Assembly (NCBI GenBank): GCA_023392755.1
Contig: JAEWNM010000124.1
Location: 1-11,786 of the forward strand
DNA length: 11,786 nucleotides
Direction: 5' to 3'
From: Bacillota bacterium
GTDB taxonomy: Bacteria > Bacillota > Clostridia > Christensenellales > Aristaeellaceae
Position 1 is the stretch's first letter. Each line of letters starts with the position of its first letter. The translations under genes were made by a program, and so were the position numbers. Shown here piece after piece: positions 6,199 through 11,786 of the stretch. The notes below the pieces were generated by a model. That model was not told the origin of the DNA. It searched no databases and was given only the letters and a program-made list of their open reading frames with translations.

Positions 6199-7683
6199 AT
6201 GAACAGTACCCAGGGTTTAGCGCAGGTGCTGGAAAAAAAGCAGGACATCGTAAAGGGGGATGCTTCGCGGGTGGAAAAGCAGCGGGCCGCCGGTAAAATG
6301 ACGGCACGCGAGCGCATTGCAAAGCTTGTTGACCAGGGCAGCTTTGTGGAAATGGATGCGCTTGTATCCCGCAATGAAGAGGGCGCCGGGGTTGTGACAG
6401 GTTATGGCACAATTCGGGAACGCCCCGTTTATCTGTTTGCCCAGGATTTCACCGTTCATGGCGGGGCCATGGGTGAGTTGCAGGCGGCAAAAATACTCAA
6501 GGTGATCGATCTGGCCCAGAAGACGGGCGCGCCTGTGCTGGCGCTGTGCGACAGTGCCGGGGTGCGGCTGGACGAAGGTGCCCGGGCGATGGACGCTTAT
6601 TCGAAAATTTTCGCAAGACTGGCCCGTTTAAGCGGCGTATGCCCCGTGATTTCCCTGGTGCTTGGGCCCTGCGTAGGCGGCGCTGCCCTCATTGCCAGGC
6701 TGGCCGATATCAGCATCATGGCCAAGAGCGTGGGGGAATTGATGGTGTTCGGGCCCCAGGTAGTCAGTGCGTCTACCGGGAAAGACTATACGGCGAAGAC
6801 TTTGGGCGGCGCGGATACACTGGCTGCCCAGGGCGGCGTATCCCTGGTGGCGGAAAATGAGGACGCGGCGCTGGCACTGGCTGCCGATGTGCTCGACCTG
6901 CTGCCCGGCTGCAACGCGGAGGATGCGCCCATTGTGGATACGGACGACTTGAACCGTCTTATGCCCAATGTGGATGTTGCCGATTCCGGCGCTCTCCTGG
7001 CCGCCTTGCTGGATGGCGGAAGCTTTATTGAGTTGTATTCCCAATACGCCAAAGCGATAAGGATTGCCTTGGGCCGCCTGGGCGGGCGGACGGTTGGCGT
7101 AGTGTGCAGCCATGCGGGGGAGAATGAGGGCAGGCTTTGCCCCGGCGCCTGTGCCAAGGCCGCACGCTTCGTACGCTTTTGCGACTGCTTCAGCCTGCCG
7201 GTGGTGAGCATCATCAATTCCGCCGGCTTGAAGCTTGTCGGTCCCGATGACCAGACAAGAATGCTGACCGCGGCCGGCCAGCTGCTGTTTGCCTATGCCG
7301 AAGCCACTTGTCCCAAGGTTTCCGTTATCGTGGGCAATGCCATCGGGGTAAGCTATGTGGCCATGGGCGGAAAGGCCAACGCCGATCTGGCCTACGGCTG
7401 GCCCGGCGCGGTAGTATCCGCTTTGTCGCCCGAAGCCGCCGTGCAGGTGCTCTTCAGCAAAGAACTGGCACAGAGCAAGGAGCCAGCTTTGGAGGCAAGG
7501 GAAAAACTGGTCGCCGAATATGCCGCGAATGTTGCCGACGGCGTTGCGGCAGCCAGGGATGGCATACTGGATGATGTGATCGAACCGGAGCAGACCCGTA
7601 AATTTATGATTGCCGCTCTGGAAATGCTCTCTTCCAAGAGGGATTCCAACCTGCCTAAAAAACACGGCAACCTGCCGCTGTAA
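6199..7683 (+). CDS. Divergent acyl-CoA carboxyltransferase subunit (12S/MmdA-like) of a biotin decarboxylase
   Basis: A 494-residue protein with the two-crotonase-fold architecture of MmdA, PccB and the 12S subunit of transcarboxylase, which move a carboxyl group between an acyl-CoA and biotin. Seen: RVEKQRAAGKMTARERIAKL (24-43), VVTGYGTI and FAQDFTVHGGAMGE (65-93), GPCVGGAA (156-163), AEN...AEDAPIVDTDDLN (218-252), ARFVRFCDCFSLPVV (322-336), NAIGVSYVAMGGKA (380-393) and the family ending PKKHGNLPL. Unlike classical MmdA it has DSAGVRLDE (118-126) where DSGGARIQE is usual, IGVSY where YGGAY or YGGSY forms the second oxyanion hole, and a shortened loop near residue 58. ATG 6199 is chosen for GGGAGGGG at 6185-6192. 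It leads an operon with OadG-like, biotin, beta-pump and 5S-type subunits. Methylmalonyl-CoA is only one possible substrate. Confidence 0.88.
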   Translation: MNSTQGLAQVLEKKQDIVKGDASRVEKQRAAGKMTARERIAKLVDQGSFVEMDALVSRNEEGAGVVTGYGTIRERPVYLFAQDFTVHGGAMGELQAAKILKVIDLAQKTGAPVLALCDSAGVRLDEGARAMDAYSKIFARLARLSGVCPVISLVLGPCVGGAALIARLADISIMAKSVGELMVFGPQVVSASTGKDYTAKTLGGADTLAAQGGVSLVAENEDAALALAADVLDLLPGCNAEDAPIVDTDDLNRLMPNVDVADSGALLAALLDGGSFIELYSQYAKAIRIALGRLGGRTVGVVCSHAGENEGRLCPGACAKAARFVRFCDCFSLPVVSIINSAGLKLVGPDDQTRMLTAAGQLLFAYAEATCPKVSVIVGNAIGVSYVAMGGKANADLAYGWPGAVVSALSPEAAVQVLFSKELAQSKEPALEAREKLVAEYAANVADGVAAARDGILDDVIEPEQTRKFMIAALEMLSSKRDSNLPKKHGNLPL

Positions 7684-7698
7684 GAGGAGGGAGGATAC

Positions 7699-8058
7699 AT
7701 GGAAAAACTATCTTTCGGTTTAGCCGTGTCAGTGATCGGGATGCTCATTGTATTTATTGGGCTGATCGTCCTCATCGGGTGTATTACGCTTTTGAGGAAA
7801 ATCGCCAAGGAAAAGCCGTCGGTCGAAAAAGTGCCGGCGGAGCAGAAAGTTATTGCGGCACCGGCACGGGAGTTGCCTGTGGCAAGCAGTAAGGAAAAGC
7901 ACTGTGAGGGCGAGGAACTGATCGCCGTTCTGACTGCCGCCATAGCCTCCCTGTGGGATGGGGAACAGGGCTTTGTGGTGCGCAGGGTACGCCGCGTTCA
8001 TCTCAGCCCGGCTTGGGAAAAAGCAGGCCGCGAAGAACAGATATACAGCCGCATGTAA
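7699..8058 (+). CDS. oadG: OadG-like gamma/delta subunit of sodium-pump decarboxylase
   Basis: A 119-residue protein with one membrane helix at about residues 8-32 (GLAVSVIGMLIVFIGLIVL), a charged linker with alanine and proline, and a cytoplasmic end. The region AVLTAAIASLWDG and the terminal RRVRRVHLSPAWEKAGREEQ are typical of OadG/MmdD proteins, whose C-terminal part tethers the carboxyltransferase to the membrane complex. GAGGAGGGAGGA at 7684-7695 provides a very strong ribosome binding site just before ATG 7699, 15 bases after the previous stop. The order carboxyltransferase, gamma/delta, biotin carrier, beta is the one known for methylmalonyl-CoA decarboxylase operons. No His-rich metal-binding tail of the kind seen in enterobacterial OadG is present. 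Confidence 0.88.
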   Translation: MEKLSFGLAVSVIGMLIVFIGLIVLIGCITLLRKIAKEKPSVEKVPAEQKVIAAPARELPVASSKEKHCEGEELIAVLTAAIASLWDGEQGFVVRRVRRVHLSPAWEKAGREEQIYSRM

Positions 8059-8087
8059 GCACGTAATAGAACGAGGAGGATTATCGT

Positions 8088-8486
8088 ATGCGCAAGTTTT
8101 TGATCAACGTCAACGGTACTTCATATGAGGTGGATGTGGAAGAAGTGTCAGCCGGCGCTCCGGCCCCTGTTATCCGGTCCGTTGCCCCCGCCGCGCCTGC
8201 CCCCGTTGCGGCCGCGGCCGCTCCCGCGCCGGTTGCTCCCGCTCCCGCCGCCAAACCCGCTCCCGTGGCCGGCGGACAGTCCGTTAAGGCCCCCATGCCG
8301 GGCACCATTCTGGATGTGAAGGTCAAAGCCGGCGATACAGTGAAAAAAGGCGGCGTAATGCTGATTTTGGAAGCGATGAAAATGGAAAACGAGATCCTGG
8401 CACCCCAGGATGGCACGGTGGCGCAGGTTCTTGTCGCCAAGGGCTCCAGCGTGAATGCCGGAGATGCGCTGGTCGTGCTGGCCTGA
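8088..8486 (+). CDS. Biotin carboxyl carrier subunit (1.3S/MmdC/GcdC-like)
   Basis: A 132-residue carrier protein. Residues 1-22 (MRKFLINVNGTSYEVDVEEV) form the short N-terminal element found in these subunits. Residues 23-63 are an Ala/Pro-rich flexible linker. Residues 65-132 are a biotinyl domain (VKAPMPGTILDVKVKAGD, then EAMKMENEI), with K98 the lysine that carries biotin, followed by GTVAQVLVAKGSSVNAGDALVVL. It shuttles the carboxyl group from a carboxyltransferase to the beta subunit, or between carboxyltransferases. AGGAGGA at 8074-8080 precedes ATG 8088. It is the only biotin carrier in the operon and must therefore serve both carboxyltransferases encoded beside it. Family members differ mainly in linker length, so substrate cannot be read from it. 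Confidence 0.95.
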   Translation: MRKFLINVNGTSYEVDVEEVSAGAPAPVIRSVAPAAPAPVAAAAAPAPVAPAPAAKPAPVAGGQSVKAPMPGTILDVKVKAGDTVKKGGVMLILEAMKMENEILAPQDGTVAQVLVAKGSSVNAGDALVVLA

Positions 8487-8516
8487 CGGAATGACGGGAA
8501 AGCGAGTTGATTGCCC

Positions 8517-9761
8517 ATGGAAAATTTGGACATTCTCCAGTCACTAAAAGAACTGGCGGCTTCGTCTGGAATTTCGCAATTGCTTATGGATCCAAAGCCG
8601 CTCATTATGATTGTGATTGCGTGTATTCTGATATACCTGGCCATCGTCAAGAAATTCGAACCGCTCCTTCTTTTGCCCATTGCTTTTGGCATGCTTCTTG
8701 CCAATCTGCCCTTGGCCAATTTGATGGGGGAACCCAGCTACAGATATTTGGCTTCCGCCGTGGATGATGCGGGTAAGCATGGCATTGCGGTTACGATGCC
8801 TGACGGTGCGGTTATGTACCAATACCTTGAAAACTCAGGCGGTTTGCTGTACTACCTGTATCAAGGCGTCAAGCTTGGCATTTATCCGCCGCTGATCTTT
8901 CTTGGCGTGGGCGCGATGACGGATTTTGGGCCGCTGATTGCCAACCCCAAATCCCTGTTGCTGGGCGCCGCAGCCCAGTTGGGTATTTTCATCACCTTTA
9001 TCGGCGCCATACTCATGAAATTTCCTGCTAACGAGGCCGCCTCCATCGGTATCATCGGCGGTGCGGACGGCCCTACGGCCATATATCTGACAGGGAAGCT
9101 GGCCCCCGGCCTGTTGGGCCCCATTGCAGTAGCGGCCTACAGCTATATGGCGCTTGTTCCGGTGATTCAGCCGCCGATCATGAAGCTGCTGACCACCAAG
9201 AAAGAGCGTATGGTGGTCATGGAGCAATTGCGGCCCGTGAGCAAGAAAGAAAGAATCATTTTCCCCATTCTTGTCACCATCGTTGTTTCCCTTCTGCTGC
9301 CCTCCGCTGCTCCGCTGGTGGGCATGCTGATGCTGGGCAACCTGTTCCGCGAATCCTTTGTGGTTGACCGGCTGAACAAAACCGCCCAGAATGAGCTGAT
9401 GAATATCGTCACCATTTTCCTGGGTGTAACCGTAGGCGCCACAGCCAATTCGGAGACATTCCTGACTTGGCAAACCATCAAGATCATACTGCTTGGGGTG
9501 GTGGCCTTCTCCATCGGCACAGCCGGCGGCGTGCTGCTGGGCAAAGTAATGTATAAAGTAACAGGTGGCAAGGTCAATCCCCTGATCGGTTCGGCCGGTG
9601 TGTCCGCAGTGCCTATGGCTGCCCGTGTATCCCAGATAGTTGGGCAGAAGGAGAACCCCGGCAACTTCCTGCTGATGCACGCCATGGGCCCCAATGTAGC
9701 CGGCGTCATAGGTTCGGCCATAGCGGCGGGCGTGCTGCTGAGCATGTTTGGCGCTCATTAA
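8517..9761 (+). CDS. oadB: Sodium-translocating decarboxylase beta subunit (carboxybiotin decarboxylase)
   Basis: A 414-residue polytopic membrane protein that decarboxylates carboxybiotin and exports sodium ions. It has a string of hydrophobic helices from about residue 28 to the end. The hallmark re-entrant region SIGIIGGADGPTAIYLTGKL spans residues 177-194, with D184 matching the essential aspartate known from Klebsiella OadB, and HAMGPNVAGVIGSA at 388-401 carries the conserved asparagine (N393) of the last helix. TANSETFLTWQT and GSAGVSAVPMAARVSQ are also family-typical. ATG 8517 is used; an in-frame TTG at 8511 would add two residues, and the ribosome binding site is weak (GGAAAGCGAG at 8497-8506), so translation may rely on coupling with the upstream gene. 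The symbol oadB names the family; mmdB or gcdB would be equally apt. Confidence 0.95.
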   Translation: MENLDILQSLKELAASSGISQLLMDPKPLIMIVIACILIYLAIVKKFEPLLLLPIAFGMLLANLPLANLMGEPSYRYLASAVDDAGKHGIAVTMPDGAVMYQYLENSGGLLYYLYQGVKLGIYPPLIFLGVGAMTDFGPLIANPKSLLLGAAAQLGIFITFIGAILMKFPANEAASIGIIGGADGPTAIYLTGKLAPGLLGPIAVAAYSYMALVPVIQPPIMKLLTTKKERMVVMEQLRPVSKKERIIFPILVTIVVSLLLPSAAPLVGMLMLGNLFRESFVVDRLNKTAQNELMNIVTIFLGVTVGATANSETFLTWQTIKIILLGVVAFSIGTAGGVLLGKVMYKVTGGKVNPLIGSAGVSAVPMAARVSQIVGQKENPGNFLLMHAMGPNVAGVIGSAIAAGVLLSMFGAH

Positions 9762-9765
9762 ACTC

Positions 9766-9782
9766 CTGGCAGGCGCTGCCAG
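9766..9782 (+). other. Intercistronic hairpin before oadA
   Basis: CTGGCA at 9766-9771 and TGCCAG at 9777-9782 form a six-bp stem with a five-base loop, in the only sizeable gap of the operon (50 bases). No T-tract follows, so it is not a simple terminator; it may mark an RNA-processing or stability point that sets the amount of the last subunit separately. Confidence 0.45.
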
Positions 9783-9811
9783 ACCGAATTCTTGTAAAGG
9801 AGTAACGCATT

Positions 9812-11212
9812 ATGCCTAAAGTGCTGATTACAGATACCATACTGCGGGATGCACACCAGTCTCAGGCGGCGACCCGCATGAAGACCAGCGAAATGCTGCC
9901 CGTTTGCGACAAGCTGGACAAGGTGGGGTATTATTCCCTGGAATGCTGGGGCGGCGCGACGTTCGACGCCTGTATGCGCTTTTTGAACGAGGACCCTTGG
10001 GAGCGGCTTCGCGTGCTGCGCAAGGCGCTGCCCAACACCAAGCTGCAAATGCTGCTGCGCGGGCAGAATATTCTGGGCTACAAGCATTATGCCGACGATG
10101 TGGTGGATTACTTTGTCAAGAAGACGCTGGAAAACGGCATTGACATCATCCGCACATTTGACGCGCTCAACGACCTTCGGAATATGGAAACAGCCGTAAA
10201 GGCCACGAAAAAGTACGGCGGCACCGCCGAGGTGGCCATGAGCTACACCATTTCCCCGGTGCATACGGAAGATTATTTCGTCAAGCTGGCCGGGGAAATT
10301 GAGGCCATGGGCGCGGATATCATCTGTATTAAGGACATGGCCAATCTGCTTTTGCCCTATAGCGCCTATTCCCTGATCAAGCGGCTGAAGAAAGCGACGA
10401 AGCTGCCCATTGTTCTGCATACCCACAACACCACCGGCACCGGCGACATGACGCTTTTGAAGGCTGTGGAAGCCGGCGTGGATATCGTTGACACCGCCCT
10501 GTCCCCCTTGGGCAACGGCACCTCCCAGCCCGCCACAGAAGCCCTGGTCGCGACCCTTAAGGGAACGGAATATGACACCGGGCTGGACCTTGGCCTGTTG
10601 AGCGAAATCGCCGCTCATTTCAGAGGCGTTGCGCAGCGGCTCTCCAAGGATGGCTGGCGGGACGCAGAGCGTATGCTCGCCGTGGATACCAACACACTGA
10701 TCTATCAAGTGCCCGGCGGAATGCTTTCGAACCTTGTCAGCCAGTTGAAGGAAGCAAACGCCATGGACAAATACTACGACGTGCTGGCTGAAATTCCCAA
10801 TGTGCGCAAGGACTGCGGCTATCCGCCTCTGGTGACGCCCACCAGCCAGATCGTGGGTACCCAGGCGGTAATGAATATACTGGGCGGAGAACGGTACAAG
10901 ATGGTATCCAAGGAGACAAAGGGGCTGTTTCGTGGTGAATACGGCCGTCTGCCCGCGCCGGTAAACGAGGATGTGCGCAAAAAGGTCATCGGGGATGCGC
11001 CTGTGATCACAAAGCGCCCCGCCGACGATATCCCGCCGGAGCTTGACAAGTACCGCGAGGAAATACGGGAGTATTACGAGCAGGAGGAGGATGTACTGTC
11101 CTACGCCCTGTTCCCCCAGGTGGCGGTGAAGTTCTTCCAATACCGTCAGGCGCAGAAGTACCATATCGACAGCACCATGCTCAACCGGCAGGATATGGTC
11201 ATGCCGGTATGA
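9812..11212 (+). CDS. oadA: Pyruvate/oxaloacetate carboxyltransferase (5S/OadA/PycB-like) without biotin domain
   Basis: A 466-residue TIM-barrel carboxyltransferase that moves a carboxyl group between oxaloacetate/pyruvate and biotin. Motifs: DTILRDAHQSQAATRM (8-23, metal ligand D13), ECWGGATFD (44-52), RGQNILGY (83-90), TFDALND (115-121), IKDMA (173-177, with the lysine K174 that is carboxylated in the family), LHTHNTTG (202-209, metal ligands H203 and H205) and LSPLGNGTSQPATEALVA (230-247). The conserved glycine after KDMA is replaced by asparagine (KDMANLL). The C-terminal conserved carboxylase domain ends at residue 466, so there is no fused biotin domain as in enterobacterial OadA and biotin must come from the separate carrier. 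AAAGGAG at 9796-9802 precedes ATG 9812. It is the last gene of the operon. Confidence 0.92.
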   Translation: MPKVLITDTILRDAHQSQAATRMKTSEMLPVCDKLDKVGYYSLECWGGATFDACMRFLNEDPWERLRVLRKALPNTKLQMLLRGQNILGYKHYADDVVDYFVKKTLENGIDIIRTFDALNDLRNMETAVKATKKYGGTAEVAMSYTISPVHTEDYFVKLAGEIEAMGADIICIKDMANLLLPYSAYSLIKRLKKATKLPIVLHTHNTTGTGDMTLLKAVEAGVDIVDTALSPLGNGTSQPATEALVATLKGTEYDTGLDLGLLSEIAAHFRGVAQRLSKDGWRDAERMLAVDTNTLIYQVPGGMLSNLVSQLKEANAMDKYYDVLAEIPNVRKDCGYPPLVTPTSQIVGTQAVMNILGGERYKMVSKETKGLFRGEYGRLPAPVNEDVRKKVIGDAPVITKRPADDIPPELDKYREEIREYYEQEEDVLSYALFPQVAVKFFQYRQAQKYHIDSTMLNRQDMVMPV

Positions 11213-11232
11213 CGCCGCTGCAATGGCCCGTA

Positions 11233-11265
11233 CGCTCTCTATTTTGAGGGAGTGCTTGTATTTTC
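11233..11265 (+). terminator. Candidate terminator of the decarboxylase operon
   Basis: CGCTCTCT at 11233-11240 can pair with AGGGAGTG at 11247-11254 (eight pairs, two of them G-U) around a six-base loop, followed by CTTGTATTTTCT. Its tail overlaps the secG promoter -35 region. Moderate support only. Confidence 0.5.
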
Positions 11266-11284
11266 TCACAATGCATGGTACAAT
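11256..11284 (+). promoter_or_regulatory. secG promoter with extended -10
   Basis: TTGTAT at 11256-11261 and TACAAT at 11279-11284 are 17 bases apart, and TGG directly before TACAAT makes an extended -10 element. It lies 32 bases before the secG start and gives secG its own transcription separate from the decarboxylase operon. Confidence 0.75.
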
Positions 11285-11316
11285 GATTTGGCTTTAGTTC
11301 AAGGAGGTTTCCGAAC

Positions 11317-11553
11317 ATGCAGTTTTTGGAGATTTTGATCAACATTGTACTGATTCTCTCCTCTCTGGTGATGATTGTTACCGTGCTTTTGCAAAGCGGA
11401 CAGACCCAGGGGCTGGGTGCTATCGCCGGCGGTGCGGAGACCTTCTTTGGCAAGAACAAGGCCAAGTCGGTTGAAGGCAAGCTCGCGCTTCTCACCAAGA
11501 TTTGCGCAGGCGTTTTTGTGGCCATGTCACTGCTGCTGTTGATCATTTCGTAA
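11317..11553 (+). CDS. secG: Preprotein translocase subunit SecG
   Basis: A 78-residue membrane protein, the normal size for Gram-positive SecG. Two helices at about residues 5-25 and 58-77 flank the signature loop: LLQSGQTQGLGAIAGGAETF followed by FGKNKAKSVEGKLALLTK. It is the small accessory subunit of the SecYEG channel and assists SecA-driven protein export. AAGGAGGT at 11301-11308 sits 8 bases before ATG 11317. In many Clostridia the next genes are rnr and smpB; the window ends before any such gene could be seen, and the following bases hold hairpins instead. Confidence 0.95.
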   Translation: MQFLEILINIVLILSSLVMIVTVLLQSGQTQGLGAIAGGAETFFGKNKAKSVEGKLALLTKICAGVFVAMSLLLLIIS

Positions 11554-11570
11554 AGTGATGCAAAATGAAC

Positions 11571-11598
11571 AGGCCGGTCAGTTCAATCTGCCCGGCCT
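11571..11598 (+). terminator. Possible weak terminator after secG
   Basis: AGGCCGG at 11571-11577 pairs perfectly with CCGGCCT at 11592-11598 around a 14-base loop, 17 bases after the secG stop. No T-tract follows, so it could instead be the first hairpin of the structured stretch downstream. Confidence 0.4.
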
Positions 11599-11624
11599 CA
11601 GTCCATCATAAAATCCAGGGAGGT

Positions 11625-11766
11625 ATCGGAGGGCCGAAGTCCTCCGATTCTAGATCGCAAACCAGCGACATGTGCGGTGGTTTGCGCAAGAATTTCGAAG
11701 AAATTCTCTCCTTGCCCGAGCAAACGGCCGCAAAATGGCAAAGCCATTTTGCAGTGTAGCGAGGGA
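11625..11766 (+). other. Hairpin array: candidate structured RNA or dispersed repeat, probably continuing past window end
   Basis: No convincing gene lies in 11554-11786 (a 64-residue open frame at 11565-11759 lacks a ribosome binding site and any family signature). Instead there are consecutive perfect inverted repeats: 11625-11632 with 11641-11648 (8 bp), 11656-11664 with 11678-11686 (9 bp), 11689-11696 with 11700-11707 (8 bp, loop GAA), 11712-11715 with 11720-11723 (4 bp) and 11730-11739 with 11743-11752 (10 bp, loop AAA). TCTCCTTGC at 11707-11715 can also pair with GCGAGGGA at 11759-11766 (one bulge, one G-U) and would enclose the last hairpin, suggesting a branched fold. Strand is uncertain because the inverted repeats work on both. 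Confidence 0.5.
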
Positions 11767-11786
11767 AAAGCTCAACAAAGTGGCGA

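Noticed and set aside
6628..7665. A 345-residue open frame on the - strand opposite the 12S-type carboxyltransferase, and a similar 307-residue one at 8835-9758 opposite oadB
   Set aside because: Both mirror real genes, lack ribosome binding sites and show no recognisable domain.
8125..8319. Pro/Leu/Arg-rich short frame inside the biotin carrier gene
   Set aside because: It is the Ala/Pro linker read out of frame; the biotin carrier frame is unambiguous.
9758..11269. A 503-residue open frame on the - strand opposite oadA
   Set aside because: It is the antisense shadow of a clearly recognised gene, has no family signature and is rich in His/Gln/Gly as expected from reverse-reading GC-rich codons.
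11565..11759. 64-residue open frame after secG
   Set aside because: No ribosome binding site, no hydrophobic or domain pattern, and it crosses several inverted repeats, so RNA or repeat structure explains the sequence better.
11554..11786. tmRNA (ssrA) or a tRNA gene after secG, expected from neighbourhood
   Set aside because: No tRNA-like acceptor end, T-loop or tag-peptide frame could be recognised in the visible bases.

Overview
The window reads as a chromosomal segment of a low-oxygen, Gram-positive Clostridia-type bacterium with a moderately GC-rich genome. Signs of this are strong purine-rich ribosome binding sites, the sporulation-lineage genes ytfI (DUF2953) and ytfJ next to a penicillin-binding-protein-5-like carboxypeptidase, a PadR/DUF1700/DUF4097 envelope-stress-type operon, and a sodium-pump biotin decarboxylase operon of the kind found in gut Clostridia. 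All genes lie on the + strand.

Layout. (1) 3-2089: end of a DUF2953 gene, ytfJ, and a secreted D-Ala-D-Ala carboxypeptidase. Its C-terminal membrane anchor appears to sit in another frame just past its stop. A strong 19-bp hairpin follows. (2) 2180-4090: a well-formed promoter drives padR, a DUF1700 membrane protein and a DUF4097 beta-solenoid protein, tightly coupled by two ATGA overlaps and closed by a terminator with two alternative hairpins. (3) 4152-6014: a GNAT acetyltransferase resembling streptothricin acetyltransferases, the rRNA pseudouridine synthase rluB, and the tRNA methyltransferase mnmM (ytqB). From known gene order (dacB-spmA-spmB-rluB in Bacillus and relatives), blocks 1 and 3 look like one ancestral neighbourhood in which spmAB is absent and the PadR operon plus the GNAT gene occupy the gap. 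(4) 6148-11212: a five-gene operon encoding a divergent 12S-type (acyl-CoA) carboxyltransferase, an OadG-like subunit, a biotin carrier protein, the beta subunit sodium pump and a 5S-type (pyruvate/oxaloacetate) carboxyltransferase lacking its own biotin domain. (5) 11256-11553: secG with its own extended -10 promoter. (6) 11554-11786: a gene-free stretch dense in hairpins that runs off the window.

The most interesting system is block 4. Two carboxyltransferases of different substrate classes share one biotin carrier and one membrane pump, giving the full part list of a methylmalonyl-CoA:pyruvate transcarboxylase (12S, 5S, 1.3S) joined to a sodium-translocating decarboxylase. The first carboxyltransferase departs from classical MmdA at several otherwise conserved motifs, so its acyl-CoA substrate is open. 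Second-rank observations are the probable frameshift in the carboxypeptidase gene, the eight-fold Ser-Asn-Gly/Ala ladder in the DUF4097 protein, and the unexplained hairpin array after secG.
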